Made by a program: the position numbers and the translations under genes
Assembly: GCF_017309385.1 (NCBI RefSeq)
Contig: NZ_JAFJMJ010000001.1
Location: forward strand, 2,790,001 to 2,854,000
Source: Amycolatopsis sp. 195334CR
GTDB taxonomy: Bacteria; Actinomycetota; Actinomycetes; Mycobacteriales; Pseudonocardiaceae
Reading direction: 5' to 3'
DNA: 64,000 nt
Notes under the pieces: generated by a model
Told to the model about the DNA's origin: nothing
Database searches by the model: none
The model's input: only the letters and a program-made list of their open reading frames with translations
Shown here: positions 43,811 through 52,962 of the stretch, piece after piece
Position numbering within the stretch: the first letter of the stretch is position 1
Layout: the number at the start of each line of letters is the position of its first letter

Positions 43811-44428
43811 TCAATCCACTGTGGACCGGTTGCGCGAGTCGAGCCCGGCGAGGGCGAGATCGCCTGCCCGCCGCATGGCTTCCTGGGTGGCCTGGGGGTC
43901 GTCGCCGCGGCCACGCGAGGCGGCGATGGCCATCTTGATCGCGCCCACCAGCGCCCCGACCATGGCGGCCGCCTCGACCAGGTCCAGTTCGGCCGGGCAC
44001 GCGCGGTGCAGCGCGTGGGCGAGCCGTCGCTGCGTGTCGAACAGCAGGTGCAGTTCCCGCGCCCGCAACGCGGGGACCGAATCGATCAGCCGCGCCCGGT
44101 CGAAGTCGGTTTCGTCGGCCAGCTGGAACACGCTCTGCTCCAGCACCCGCCTCAGCAACTGCCCGGCACCCTCGCCGGGGCGACGCTGGTTCAGCAGCTC
44201 CAGCGACCGCGCGAGCCGCGCGCGGTAGTCATAGAAGACGATGTCGTCCTTGCTCTCGAAGTAGCTGAAGAAGGTGCGCGTGGAGATATCGGCCGTCGCG
44301 GCGATCTCCGCGACGGTGGTCTCGTCGAACCCCTTGTCGTGGAAGAGCCGGAGGGCGCCCCCGATGAGCGCCTTCCTGGTGCGCAGCTTCTTGCGCTCGC
44401 GCATGCCCAGTTCCAGCTCGTTCTCCAC
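43811..44428 (-). CDS. TetR-family regulator
   Basis: 205 residues. HTH TTVAEIAATADISTRTFFSY. The ligand domain is in the last 130 residues (SVFQLADETDFDRARLIDSV). It is divergent from the PAF-acetylhydrolase-like gene and might control it. No clear palindrome was found in the gap. Confidence 0.87.
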   Translation of the reverse strand: MENELELGMRERKKLRTRKALIGGALRLFHDKGFDETTVAEIAATADISTRTFFSYFESKDDIVFYDYRARLARSLELLNQRRPGEGAGQLLRRVLEQSVFQLADETDFDRARLIDSVPALRARELHLLFDTQRRLAHALHRACPAELDLVEAAAMVGALVGAIKMAIAASRGRGDDPQATQEAMRRAGDLALAGLDSRNRSTVD

Positions 44429-44557
44429 CCGGGGGAGCCTAGTGGGCGATCGCGATTAATCGTACCGACCGTGATTCCGGTGTGACTTCGGATCTCCGGG
44501 CCGGGCTCGGTGATCATCCGGATGTGCCGCCGCCCGGCGGTTCCTAACTTCGTGGCC

Positions 44558-45724
44558 ATGAGAAAACGAGCAATCGTGGCGGGCGCGCTCGCCCTCACCG
44601 CACTCGCCGCACCGGCCGCCACCGCCGAACCCGGGTCCGTGTTGCCGGAACCGGGCGGGCGGTACGCGGTCGGCGTCACCGAACTGCACTTGGTCGACCA
44701 CGCGCGCCAGGACCCGTGGGTGCCGGGTGCGGTGCGGGAGCTGATGGTCACCGTCCGCTATCCCGCGCTGCCCAGTGGAAAGCCGCGCGCGCCGTACCTG
44801 CCGCCCGGTGTCGCCGCGGCCGCGGCTGAAGAGGACGGTCGCCTGATCGGCGTCGACCCGGCCGAGTTCGACTACGGGTTCGCCACGCACTCCCGCACCG
44901 GCGCCCCGGCCTTCGGGCACCAGCCCGTGCTGCTCCACTCGCCCGGGGCCAAGCAGTCCCGCGCACTCGGCACCGCGCAGGCGGAACACCTGGCGAGCAA
45001 GGGATACGTGGTGGTGGCGATCGACCACACGCACGAGGCGGTGGCGGTCGAGTTCCCCGGTGGCCGGGTGGCCGGGCACGCCATGCCACCACGCACCATC
45101 GAGGTGGCGAAGCAGATGATGGCGACCAGGGTGCAGGACACCAGCTTCGTGCTGGACCAGCTGGAAGTGCTGGCACGCGGCGGAAATCCCGACGCCGCCC
45201 ACCGGCGGTTGCCGCCGGGGCTCGGCCGGGCGCTGGATCTCGACCGGGTGGGCATGTTCGGCCATTCGGGGGGCGGGTTCACCGCCGGGGAGACCATGGT
45301 GACCGATCGCCGCGTCGACGCGGGTGCCAATCTCGACGGCAGCATGGCCTACCACCAGGAGAACCGCGATTTCGGTCGCGTGGCCGACGAAGGTCTGGAC
45401 CGCCCGTTCCTGCTCATGAGCGCGGGCGACCACAGCGCGGCGTCGGACCTGTCGTGGCAGGAGTTCCTGCGCCACCACCGCGCCTGGGTGCGGCAGCTGC
45501 ACCTGCCGGCCGGTGAGCACTTCGGCTACACCGACCAGCAGGTGCTGGCGCCGCGGCTGGGCGTGGACACCACGCCGTTCCTGGGCACGGTGGACCCGGC
45601 TCGCAGCATGGCCTCGCAACGCGCCTACCTGACGGCTTTCTTCGACGAGCACCTGAAGCACCGCCCGCAACCGCTGTTCGACGGGCCGTCGCCGCGGCAC
45701 CCCGACTTCGAGTTCAGGGGCTGA
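44558..45724 (+). CDS. Secreted PAF-acetylhydrolase-like esterase
   Basis: 388 residues, signal peptide to about ATAE. Alpha/beta-hydrolase fold of the plasma PAF-acetylhydrolase type: nucleophile motif MFGHSGGGF (Ser), Asp in SAGDHSAAS-type region and a His near AGEHFGYTD. It probably cleaves short acyl esters outside the cell. It ends 11 nt into the convergent lipoprotein gene. Confidence 0.82.
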   Translation: MRKRAIVAGALALTALAAPAATAEPGSVLPEPGGRYAVGVTELHLVDHARQDPWVPGAVRELMVTVRYPALPSGKPRAPYLPPGVAAAAAEEDGRLIGVDPAEFDYGFATHSRTGAPAFGHQPVLLHSPGAKQSRALGTAQAEHLASKGYVVVAIDHTHEAVAVEFPGGRVAGHAMPPRTIEVAKQMMATRVQDTSFVLDQLEVLARGGNPDAAHRRLPPGLGRALDLDRVGMFGHSGGGFTAGETMVTDRRVDAGANLDGSMAYHQENRDFGRVADEGLDRPFLLMSAGDHSAASDLSWQEFLRHHRAWVRQLHLPAGEHFGYTDQQVLAPRLGVDTTPFLGTVDPARSMASQRAYLTAFFDEHLKHRPQPLFDGPSPRHPDFEFRG

Positions 45725-46493
45725 GCACGGGGTCCGGCGGGATCCGGTCCCGGTCGATGGTGAAGGTGGCGAGGAAGTAGTTCGCGGTGACGCAGGTCGT
45801 GCCCTCGCCACCGGTCGCCTTCGCGGTCAGCGTCCGGTGGTCGACGACCAGCACCGCGGCCAGTTCGGCGCAACCGGACAGCACGAAGGCGAACCCCCGG
45901 CGGCGCTGCGGTGGCCTGCTCTCCAGCGTGGCGCCCGCGCGGACGAGGTTCGCGCTGCCCGCGCGCTCCAGCGCCTGGTACAGGTCCTGCGCGTGGTCGG
46001 TGCCGAGTTCCGCGTGCCGGAGGTCGACCGGACGGCTGCCGAGCGCGATGAACTCCTCCAGCGTGCCGGGCCCGTCCGGGGCCAGCGGTGGCTTGCCGCC
46101 GATGGTCCGGACGCCGCGCACGGCGTCGGCGTTGACGGTGAACTGCGCGATCCAGCCGTCCGCCTGGGCGCAGTCGACCTCGTCCTCCTCGATGAAGCGG
46201 GCGTGCAGGTCGTCGCCGGTCCGGACCAGTTCGGACTGCTCCGGCAGCGTGCAGCCGCTGCCGGAGACCACCACGTAGTGGCTGCCGGGCCGGGCGGTCA
46301 CCTGGTGCCCGAGCGTCGAGCCCCGGCCGTACCAGCCCTGGAACACCCCGGTGTCGATCGGCCGGTCGCTCAACGCGCCACCGGACTCGGGCACCCCGGG
46401 CACCACCGCGACGTCGGCGGGCAGCGCGTCGCCGCCATCCGCTCCACACCCCGCGAGGAGGAGCAGGACCAGCACCACCCGAGCAGTTTTCAT
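45714..46493 (-). CDS. Predicted lipoprotein
   Basis: 259 residues with lipobox LLAGC (Cys at 16). The mature region has cysteines likely to form disulfides (SGSGCTLPEQ, VDCAQADGW, LSGCAELA, TTCVTANY). No known family. The ATG at 46493 is preferred; the long frame reaching 47075 is a shadow of the dehydrogenase gene. It lies 20 nt downstream of the dehydrogenase, and a shared transcript is possible. Confidence 0.7.
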   Translation of the reverse strand: MKTARVVLVLLLLAGCGADGGDALPADVAVVPGVPESGGALSDRPIDTGVFQGWYGRGSTLGHQVTARPGSHYVVVSGSGCTLPEQSELVRTGDDLHARFIEEDEVDCAQADGWIAQFTVNADAVRGVRTIGGKPPLAPDGPGTLEEFIALGSRPVDLRHAELGTDHAQDLYQALERAGSANLVRAGATLESRPPQRRRGFAFVLSGCAELAAVLVVDHRTLTAKATGGEGTTCVTANYFLATFTIDRDRIPPDPVLSP

Positions 46494-46513
46494 GCCACCA
46501 GGACGGTAGCGGG

Positions 46514-47554
46514 TCACCGCCCGGTTGCCTGCTCGGGGAGGTCGGCCAGATCGAGCACGAACCGATACCGGACGTCGTTGCGCGCCAGGCGGTCGAGTGC
46601 CTCGTTCACCTGCGCCGACGGCAGCAGTTCGATGTCGGCGGTGATGCCGTGCTCGGCGCAGAAGGCCAGCATGGCGGCCGTCGCGGGCAGGCCGCCGCTG
46701 CCCGCGGAGCTGAGCTTCTTGCGGCCCACGAGCAGATCCATCACCTCCACGGTGACCTGCCCGAGATAACCGACCTGGCTGAGCGTGCCGTCCATGGCGA
46801 CGGCCTTCAGGTAGGGCGCGAGGTCGTGCGGTGCCGAGATCGTGTCGATCACCACGTCGAACCGGTCGCGCACCCCACCCATTTCCGTGGTGAGCAGGAG
46901 ATCGCGGGCCCCGAGCGCGGCGGCGTCCCCGGCCTTGTCCGCCGAGCGGCTGATGACCGTGGTTTCGGCGCCGAGCGCCACGGCGAACTTGACCGCGAGG
47001 TGCCCGAGACCGCCCAGTCCGGCCACCGCGACCCGGGTGCCCGGCCCGACTCCGAGGTGGTGCAACGGTTCCCACACGGTGATCCCGGCGCAGAGCAGCG
47101 GTGCGGTCGCCGCGGGATCGAGGCCGTCGGGCAACCGGTGGGCGAATCGCTCGCGGACGACGTACTCACGCGAGAAGCCGCCCAAGGTGGTCGAACCGTC
47201 GTGGCGATCGGTACCGCCGTAGGTCAGCGTGGGGAACTCGTGGCAGAAGTTCTCCTGTCCCGCACGGCACATCGCGCATTCGCCGCACGAGTCGACGATG
47301 TTGCCGACCGCGACCGGATCACCGGCGGCAAAGCGGGTCACCTCGGGACCGGCGGCGGTCACCACGCCGGTGAACTCGTGCCCGGGCACGAGGGGCGCGG
47401 TTCCGCTGTGCGCGCGGAGGCTGTGCAGATCGGTGTGGCAGACACCGCAGTAGTCCACGCGGACCGCGATGTCGTCGGCACGCAGGTCGCGTCGGTCGAG
47501 GCGGACCTGGCGCAGGAGCTGGCCGTCGGCCAGCCAGCCGAGGGTGGGGCGCAT
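46514..47554 (-). CDS. Zinc-dependent alcohol dehydrogenase (YahK/CAD-like)
   Basis: 346 residues. Catalytic zinc ligands are in CGVCHTDLH and GHEFTGVV. The structural zinc cluster is CGECAMCRAGQENFC. NAD(P) binding is GLGGLGHLAVKFA. The cinnamyl-alcohol/aldehyde reductase type converts aldehydes and alcohols. It is divergent from a TetR gene, with two inverted operator copies between them. Confidence 0.92.
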   Translation of the reverse strand: MRPTLGWLADGQLLRQVRLDRRDLRADDIAVRVDYCGVCHTDLHSLRAHSGTAPLVPGHEFTGVVTAAGPEVTRFAAGDPVAVGNIVDSCGECAMCRAGQENFCHEFPTLTYGGTDRHDGSTTLGGFSREYVVRERFAHRLPDGLDPAATAPLLCAGITVWEPLHHLGVGPGTRVAVAGLGGLGHLAVKFAVALGAETTVISRSADKAGDAAALGARDLLLTTEMGGVRDRFDVVIDTISAPHDLAPYLKAVAMDGTLSQVGYLGQVTVEVMDLLVGRKKLSSAGSGGLPATAAMLAFCAEHGITADIELLPSAQVNEALDRLARNDVRYRFVLDLADLPEQATGR

Positions 47555-47566
47555 GGGGACTCCAAA

Positions 47567-47627
47567 TCAAACAGACTGTTCGGTCTATTTCACCGTAGCA
47601 GCTATCCAGACCGACTGTTCTGTTTGA
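47567..47627. promoter_or_regulatory. Twin inverted operators between adh and tetR
   Basis: TCAAACAG-ACTGT-TCGGTCT (47567-47586) and AGACCGA-CTGTT-CTGTTTGA (47608-47627) carry the same arms on opposite strands, differing only in the central bases. They flank the divergent promoters and are likely TetR sites that control both genes. Confidence 0.65.
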
Positions 47628-47640
47628 TAGCCTGACCAGC

Positions 47641-48228
47641 ATGGATGAGCCTTCCCTGACGGCGCGCGGGGCAGCCACCCGGCAGCGCATCCTCGACGCG
47701 GCCACCCGGGAGTTCGCCGAGCACGGCATCGCCGGTGCCCGCGTCGAGCGCATCGTGGCCGCGGCGCGGACCAACAAGGCGCAGCTCTACGGCTACTTCG
47801 GCAGCAAGGACGGCTTGTTCGACGCGATCTTCTTCGGCTCGCTGGAGCGGATCACGAACGTGGTCCGGATCGACGCCACCGATCTGGCGGACTGGGCGGT
47901 CCGGCTCTACGACGAGTACCTGCGGCGCCCCGACCTGATCCGGTTGGCCACCTGGGCCCGGCTGGAGCGGCGCCCGGCCGGTCACCTGGTGGCGGACGCG
48001 GACCGGCTCGACGGGGTCAAGCTCGGTGCCATCGCCGACGCGCAGGCGGCAGGCCTGGTCCGCGACGGCGACCCGTTCGACCTGATGGCGATGGTCATCG
48101 CGATGTCGATGGCGTGGTCGCCGGTGAGCAACGTCTACGCGGCCACCGCGGACGAACCGGAGGAGGTGCACGAACGCCGCCGCGCGCTGCTCCGGGAAAG
48201 CGTCCGGCTGGCGGTGCAACCACGCTGA
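47641..48228 (+). CDS. TetR-family regulator of the alcohol dehydrogenase
   Basis: 195 residues. HTH AGARVERIVAAARTNKAQLY. The C-terminal domain (ATWARLERRPAGHLVADADR) resembles the TetR_C_35-like group. Divergent placement and twin operators suggest it represses adh and itself, with an aldehyde or alcohol as possible inducer. Confidence 0.87.
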   Translation: MDEPSLTARGAATRQRILDAATREFAEHGIAGARVERIVAAARTNKAQLYGYFGSKDGLFDAIFFGSLERITNVVRIDATDLADWAVRLYDEYLRRPDLIRLATWARLERRPAGHLVADADRLDGVKLGAIADAQAAGLVRDGDPFDLMAMVIAMSMAWSPVSNVYAATADEPEEVHERRRALLRESVRLAVQPR

Positions 48229-48315
48229 ATGCCAGTACCGGGACCACGCGAAGCTGTAGCATCAGCGGGGCCAGCGCGGTCGCCGTCGCTGTCCTGCTAT
48301 TGGGAGGTAGCTCGA

Positions 48316-48720
48316 ATGCACACCCCGTCCGCACAGTCCGCTCCGCAGTCGCTGGAGCCCGGTGACCCGGTCCGGGAAGCGGTGCTCCGCGCCGCCACCG
48401 CGCCGCTCGGCGAGGTGTTCGGCGATCTCGCCCAGGTGGTGGTGAACAGCCTCACCCGCGTCGGACCGTGGGTGTTCCTGCAGGGCAACATGCACGGCCC
48501 GGACGGGGGCAGGCCGAACTTCGCCGGTACCTCGTACGGGGCGCGCCAGGCCGACGGCGCGATGTCCGACGTCTACGTCGCGCTGCTCCACAAGGAAGCG
48601 AACGCGGTCGCCGACGCGCGGTCGTGGAGGCTGGTCGCGCACGCCATCGGCCCGACCGACGTGGCCTGGCTGACCTGGCCGGACGAGTACGAGGCCCCGC
48701 GCGCGGTCTTCGGCTTCTGA
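48316..48720 (+). CDS. Hypothetical protein (134 aa)
   Basis: No family recognised. Soluble, with ALLHKEANAVADARSWRLVA and TDVAWLTWPDEYEAPRAVFG. The ATG at 48316 follows GGGAGGTAG. It is followed by a strong terminator and is convergent with the secreted hydrolase gene. It could be a small binding protein; nothing more can be said. Confidence 0.55.
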   Translation: MHTPSAQSAPQSLEPGDPVREAVLRAATAPLGEVFGDLAQVVVNSLTRVGPWVFLQGNMHGPDGGRPNFAGTSYGARQADGAMSDVYVALLHKEANAVADARSWRLVAHAIGPTDVAWLTWPDEYEAPRAVFGF

Positions 48721-48726
48721 GTTCCC

Positions 48727-48763
48727 CGCACCGTCCGGCGAGGCAGCCTCGCCGGACGGTGCG
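48727..48763. terminator. Strong bidirectional terminator hairpin
   Basis: CGCACCGTCCGGCGAGGC and GCCTCGCCGGACGGTGCG form perfect 18-bp arms around a single A. It lies between the convergent 134-aa gene and the WXG100-hydrolase gene and would end both transcripts. Confidence 0.75.
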
Positions 48764-48772
48764 TCAGGCCGC

Positions 48773-49987
48773 TCAGCCCGGCGGGGTGAGGACCTTCACC
48801 AGGCCGCCGCCGCCACCCATGCTGATCTGCTGCGAGCCGTCCGGGTTGATGTTGTTCGAGCCGATGAACTGGCCGTCGCCGGCGTAGAGCACCACGTGCC
48901 CGCCGCCGTTCGAGATGACCACGTCGCCCGGCTTCGCCTCGGACAGCGGCACCGACTTCCAGCCGTCCGCCTCGAGGTTGGCGGTCAGGCCCGCCACCGA
49001 CGCGCTCGCCTGGCCCTTGTCGATCAGGCCCGCCGCCTCCAGGCAGCCGGAGACGAAGTTCGCGCAGTTGACGTTGTTGGGCACCCACGACTGCATCGCC
49101 GGGAGTTCACCGCTGCCCTTGAGGTCGCCCGCGTTGCGGCCGAGGAACTGCTCGGCGATCTTGGCCGGGTTGTCCCCGCGCGCGTCGATCGGCTTGGCCG
49201 GCCGCCCGTCGCCGGGCACCCCGGCCGGCGATCCACCGCCGCCGCCGTAGTCCCCGCCACCGCTGCTGCTCCCGCCACCGCTGTAGGACGGCGCGTTGCC
49301 GCCGTTGCCGACGGGCGTGGAGCCCGCGCTGGAGGCGGTGGTGGTGCTGCCGGTGTCGGCGGGCACGAGCGAGACGAAGCCGTCGTCGATCTGCAGGCCG
49401 AGCGGCTTGAGAAGGTCGTCGATCTCCTTCTCGGCGGCGTCCAGCGCCTGCTCGATCTCGTCCTTCTTGCCGTTGGAGTCTTTTTCGTTCAGCTGGCGCA
49501 GCCGCTCGATGTCGGCCGCGGCCGCCTCGATCTCGCTGTCCTCGGTCGCGCTGTTCTTCCGCTTGCGGGCGGCGTCGATCAGGTTGCGGTTGTCCGCGTC
49601 CTTGTCGTTCGCTTCCTGGGCGAGCTGGGCGACCTTCTGCTTGACGTTCTCCAGGATCTCGGAGACGCGCTGGAGGATGTTCTTGGCCGCCTCGGCCTTG
49701 TCGCTGACCTTGTAGCTGGCCTTGCCGAGCTGCTCGAGGTGGTCGGCGACGGCGTCGGCGTCCTTGCCCTCCCAGTTGCGCAGCACGTCGTCGCGGAAGA
49801 TCTTGAGGTCGTCGCCGAGGTCACTGGCGCTGGTGGCGGCCCCGCCGACCTTCTCGGCCTGGTCGTTGACGGCTCTCGAATTGAGCTTTTCGGCCTGCTG
49901 GGCGTGCTGGTCGATGGCGTCCATGGATTTCGGACGGTCCTGCGCCGGGTCGTCGAGCGGGCTCAACTGCTGTCCTGCGGTGGTCAT
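48773..49987 (-). CDS. WXG100-like protein fused to an NlpC/CHAP-like hydrolase
   Basis: 404 residues without a Sec signal. Residues about 20-190 are helical and coiled-coil with NWEGKDADAVADHLEQLGKA, including the W-X-G type turn of ESX substrates. A Gly/Ser-rich linker follows (about 225-270). Residues about 275-404 are a papain-like wall hydrolase domain: Cys in VNCANFVSGCLEAAG, His in GGGHVVLYAG. It is probably a type VII-secreted peptidoglycan hydrolase. The small ESX-type gene directly upstream may be its partner. No secretion machinery lies in the window. Confidence 0.75.
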   Translation of the reverse strand: MTTAGQQLSPLDDPAQDRPKSMDAIDQHAQQAEKLNSRAVNDQAEKVGGAATSASDLGDDLKIFRDDVLRNWEGKDADAVADHLEQLGKASYKVSDKAEAAKNILQRVSEILENVKQKVAQLAQEANDKDADNRNLIDAARKRKNSATEDSEIEAAAADIERLRQLNEKDSNGKKDEIEQALDAAEKEIDDLLKPLGLQIDDGFVSLVPADTGSTTTASSAGSTPVGNGGNAPSYSGGGSSSGGGDYGGGGGSPAGVPGDGRPAKPIDARGDNPAKIAEQFLGRNAGDLKGSGELPAMQSWVPNNVNCANFVSGCLEAAGLIDKGQASASVAGLTANLEADGWKSVPLSEAKPGDVVISNGGGHVVLYAGDGQFIGSNNINPDGSQQISMGGGGGLVKVLTPPG

Positions 49988-50019
49988 CGGTTATCCCCTG
50001 GTTTCCCGTCCTGATCCGA

Positions 50020-50331
50020 TCAAGCCTGCTCGCGGCCGCTGCCGAGGGTGTGGATGACCGCGTCCTCGTCGTTGCGCATGCGCTCGGCGGCGATGGACAG
50101 GGCCTGCGACGCCGCCTCGACCAACCCGGCGGCGGCGGTGAACTCGCTGTTCACGCCGCTGTAGAACCCCTTCGTCGCCTGACCGGCGTTGGCCGCGTTC
50201 TTCAGCGAGCCGTAGGCGCCGCCGGGGTCGCCGTCGCCGAGGTCGGTGCCCGCCGTGGTGAAGCGGTCCTGCAGCGCGCCGACCTTCTTGGCCAGCTCGG
50301 CGATCTGATCCGGGTCGAAACGGCGGGTCAT
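50020..50331 (-). CDS. Small ESX/WXG100-like protein
   Basis: 103 residues, helical, starting MTRRFDPDQIAELAKKVGA, with a helix-turn around GDPGGAYGSLKNAANAGQA and FYSGVNSEFTAAAGLVEAAS. It resembles type VII secretion partner proteins although a clear WXG is absent. It lies 32 nt upstream of the hydrolase gene on the same strand, so the pair could be secreted together. The ATG at 50331 was chosen; ten codons upstream are probably not translated. Confidence 0.65.
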   Translation of the reverse strand: MTRRFDPDQIAELAKKVGALQDRFTTAGTDLGDGDPGGAYGSLKNAANAGQATKGFYSGVNSEFTAAAGLVEAASQALSIAAERMRNDEDAVIHTLGSGREQA

Positions 50332-50463
50332 GAGTGTTCCCTCCAGAGGCTGCTTTGCCACTCAGTCTAGGAACTCGCCCCACCCCGCGCGCGGGTTTCC
50401 GGAAACGCGCTGGTGCCCGAGGTATCCGCGCAGGTCAGAACGCTGCGCCAAGACGCCGATCGA

Positions 50464-50536
50464 GTGGGCCGCCTGGGGCTCGAACCCAGAACCTACGGAT
50501 TAAAAGTCCGCAGCTCTACCAATTGAGCTAACGGCC
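50464..50536 (-). tRNA. tRNA-Lys (UUU)
   Basis: The minus strand folds into a full cloverleaf: 5' GGGCCGT pairs with GCGGCCC, the anticodon stem GCGGA/TCCGT holds loop CTTTTAA (anticodon UUU), the T-arm has GGTTCGAGCCC and the discriminator is A. CCA is not encoded. Confidence 0.93.
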
Positions 50537-50665
50537 CGTACTCGTGAGTCTAGCGGGCCGGGGGCCGGTGCCGAGCAGGGTGGGTCCGGCCGGTGCCCAT
50601 GCGGTGTCCACAAAGGACCAGAGGGCCGGGTTGACGCGGCCGGGCGGCGGGGTCAGGGTGGGGCC

Positions 50666-51292
50666 ATGAGCGCCTCGGGGGACACCATGGGCCTGGCCGT
50701 GCGCGAGCGCGCCGACTTCGCCGACTTCCTCGCCACCCTCACCCCGGCGCAGTGGGCCGCGCCCAGCCTGTGTGCACAGTGGACCGTGCGTGAGCTGGTC
50801 GCGCACACCACCAGCTACGACGAGCTGAGTTGGCCGGACACCCTCCGCCGGTTCGCCAGGGGCCGCTTCCGGCCCGGCCGGGTCAACGACCTCGGCGTCG
50901 CGGAGTACCTGCGTGAGCCGGACGAGCTGATCGCCCTGCTCCGCGCGCACCCCCGGCCGCGCGGGCTCGCGGCCGGCTTCGGCGGCATGATCGCGCTGGT
51001 CGACACCACCATCCACCACCAGGACATCCGCCGCCCGCTCGGGCTGCCGCGCGAGATCCCGGCCGAGCGGCTCCGCGCCGCCCTGCGGCTCACGCTCAGG
51101 GCCCCGCCCGTCGGCGCCTTCGCCCGGGCGCGCGGCCTCACCCTGGTCGCCACCGACGTCGACTGGCGGCACGGCCGCGGCCCCGAGGTCCACGGCCCCG
51201 GCGAGGCGTTGCTGATGGCGATGGCCGGGCGCGGGCACGCCCTGCCCGAACTGGGCGGGCCCGGGCTGCCCGTGCTCACCGCCCGGGTCTGA
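50666..51292 (+). CDS. TIGR03083-type maleylpyruvate isomerase-like protein
   Basis: 208 residues of the mycothiol-dependent isomerase/DinB group. The N-terminal segment AAPSLCAQWTVRELVAHTTS and TTIHHQDIRRPLG hold the expected metal histidines. The function is unknown, probably thiol-related. It overlaps the convergent 111-aa gene by 17 nt. Confidence 0.75.
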   Translation: MSASGDTMGLAVRERADFADFLATLTPAQWAAPSLCAQWTVRELVAHTTSYDELSWPDTLRRFARGRFRPGRVNDLGVAEYLREPDELIALLRAHPRPRGLAAGFGGMIALVDTTIHHQDIRRPLGLPREIPAERLRAALRLTLRAPPVGAFARARGLTLVATDVDWRHGRGPEVHGPGEALLMAMAGRGHALPELGGPGLPVLTARV

Positions 51293-51611
51293 CCCCGGCG
51301 AGCCATTCGACGCGGTCCCAGTGCCGGAGGGTGTAACCGGACTCGGCCAGTGCGTCGACGAAGACCTCGCCCGCCTGTTCGAGCGCCGGGTAGACCGAAA
51401 GCAGGCTCCGGCCCGCCACGCCGAACCGCGCGCCGTCGACGAGCAGGTCGACCAGGTGCTCGCCGTGCACGCGCTCGGCCACGGCGCGGGCGGTCTCGGC
51501 GTCGATCGGCCGGTCCAGGGTGCCGACGACGACGGTCAGGTTCCACGCGGCCGACCCGGTCGAGGTTTCGACGTGCGGCCAGTCTTCCGCTCGCGTGCGG
51601 GTTCGCGTCAT
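51276..51611 (-). CDS. Hypothetical protein (111 aa)
   Basis: No family recognised. 111 residues, alpha/beta, with GTLDRPIDAETARAVAERVH and LRHWDRVEWLAGVRPGR. The ATG at 51611 was chosen. It overlaps the end of the convergent isomerase-like gene, which is common for real gene pairs here. Confidence 0.5.
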   Translation of the reverse strand: MTRTRTRAEDWPHVETSTGSAAWNLTVVVGTLDRPIDAETARAVAERVHGEHLVDLLVDGARFGVAGRSLLSVYPALEQAGEVFVDALAESGYTLRHWDRVEWLAGVRPGR

Positions 51612-51757
51612 GGTTCCACTTCCCCAGGGTGCTCGCCCGTCATCGTGCCACACGGGCGGCCCTACGAAAGTCCACAATGGACGTATACCGCGTGTCTACA
51701 TCGGAATCTTCCGAGCCCGCCGGGAAAAATAACGCCGTTCCGGCGGGCTGCCGCCGG

Positions 51758-52312
51758 TCAGGCCGCGTTCTTCGCGAGGTAGCTCAGGATGATCAGCCCG
51801 GTGTCGTGCACCTCGACGCCGTTGTAGGTGAACTTTGCCTGCGGCGTGTCGCGGTAGAGCAGCTCCGAGGGCTGCGCCTTGCCCGAGAGCACCGGGTGCA
51901 GCCACAGCCGCAGCTCGTCGAACAGGCCGTTCTCCAGCAGCAGCCTGGTGACGTCGCCGAAGCCGTACTGCAGCAGGCTCGTGCCGGATTCCTTGATCTC
52001 GCGGACCCGCTCGACCACGTTCTCGCTGATCACCTCGGTGTTCGCCCACTCGGGCTCGGTCAGCGTGGTGGAGACGACGTACTTCTTGATGCTGTTCATC
52101 CGGTCGGCGAACTCGTCGGCGCCGGCCCGCGAGGACCACGCCGCGGCGAACCCTTCGTAGGTCTCGCGGCCCATGATCAACGCGTCGGCCTCGGCGAGCT
52201 GCACGGTGGCGGCCTTCTGGGCCTCCTCGCCGAAGTAGTCGAAGTGCCAGTCCATCATGTTGCTGATGTCGCCGTCGAGGGTCATGTAGGTGGCGCTGAC
52301 GATCTTGCTCAT
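51758..52312 (-). CDS. Dihydrofolate reductase-like (RibD C-terminal) protein
   Basis: 184 residues. Features of the RibD_C group: SATYMTLDGDISNMMDWHF, ALIMGRETYEGFAA and LRLWLHPVLSGKAQPSELLY. Such proteins bind NADPH and reduce unknown substrates; they are not the folate enzyme. It stands alone. Confidence 0.85.
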   Translation of the reverse strand: MSKIVSATYMTLDGDISNMMDWHFDYFGEEAQKAATVQLAEADALIMGRETYEGFAAAWSSRAGADEFADRMNSIKKYVVSTTLTEPEWANTEVISENVVERVREIKESGTSLLQYGFGDVTRLLLENGLFDELRLWLHPVLSGKAQPSELLYRDTPQAKFTYNGVEVHDTGLIILSYLAKNAA

Positions 52313-52962
52313 CGGATGCTCCCGTGGCTCGGTGTCTCGGTGCGTTCGGTGATGCGTCGAGCGGGTCCGGGCGACATCGACAGCCTCGACGAACTTTTTT
52401 CCGCGACTTTCCGGTCACCGTGAGCTACGGCTGCTAGCAGAACGTACGTGTGCTTGCCGTTAGGCCATTTGGCCCTTAACTTTTGCCACGAGTCAACATA
52501 AGTTGTTCTCATTTCGTCGGAAGAACGATGTCCGTGCGCCGCTAGAGGGACGCCCGGGTCGAAAGGCGAGGCACGTGGCAATGGTGTCAACGATGTCAAC
52601 GATGTCGCCACCGGGTCGATACGGCCGCGGGGCGCCCCGGGCTCCGGCATTTCCACTGACCGCCGCCGGGCCAGCCCCGGGCTGGTGGCAGCCGTGAGGA
52701 ACCCCCGGAACCGCCCGGGCCGACGAGCCGCCGGGCCACCACCCGGCCTGGCCGGCCACCTGGCCACCACCGACGCGACGGGCCGCCAGGCCACCGCCCG
52801 CCCCGACCAGTCCTCGGACGAACACCCGACCTGACCAGCCACCCGGACCGGCACCCGGCCGACGAGGCCGACGAGCTGACCAGCCCGCGAGCCGGTGCCG
52901 GACCTGACGAAGCCCGCTACCCCGAGCCTCCCTCCCCGAAGTCCCCGAAACGGAGATCCGCC
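52313..52962. other. 650-nt region without a recognised gene
   Basis: Between the DHFR-like gene and the laccase I see no convincing gene. Open frames read as proline/arginine-rich shadows. A tandem copy of GTCAACGAT lies near 52590. The end holds the laccase ribosome site (CGGAGATC) and presumably its promoter. A copper-responsive operator may lie here, but none was identified. Confidence 0.5.

Noticed and set aside
52503..52697. 64-codon plus-strand frame before the laccase
   Set aside because: No ribosome site, proline/arginine-rich composition and no recognisable features; chance frame.
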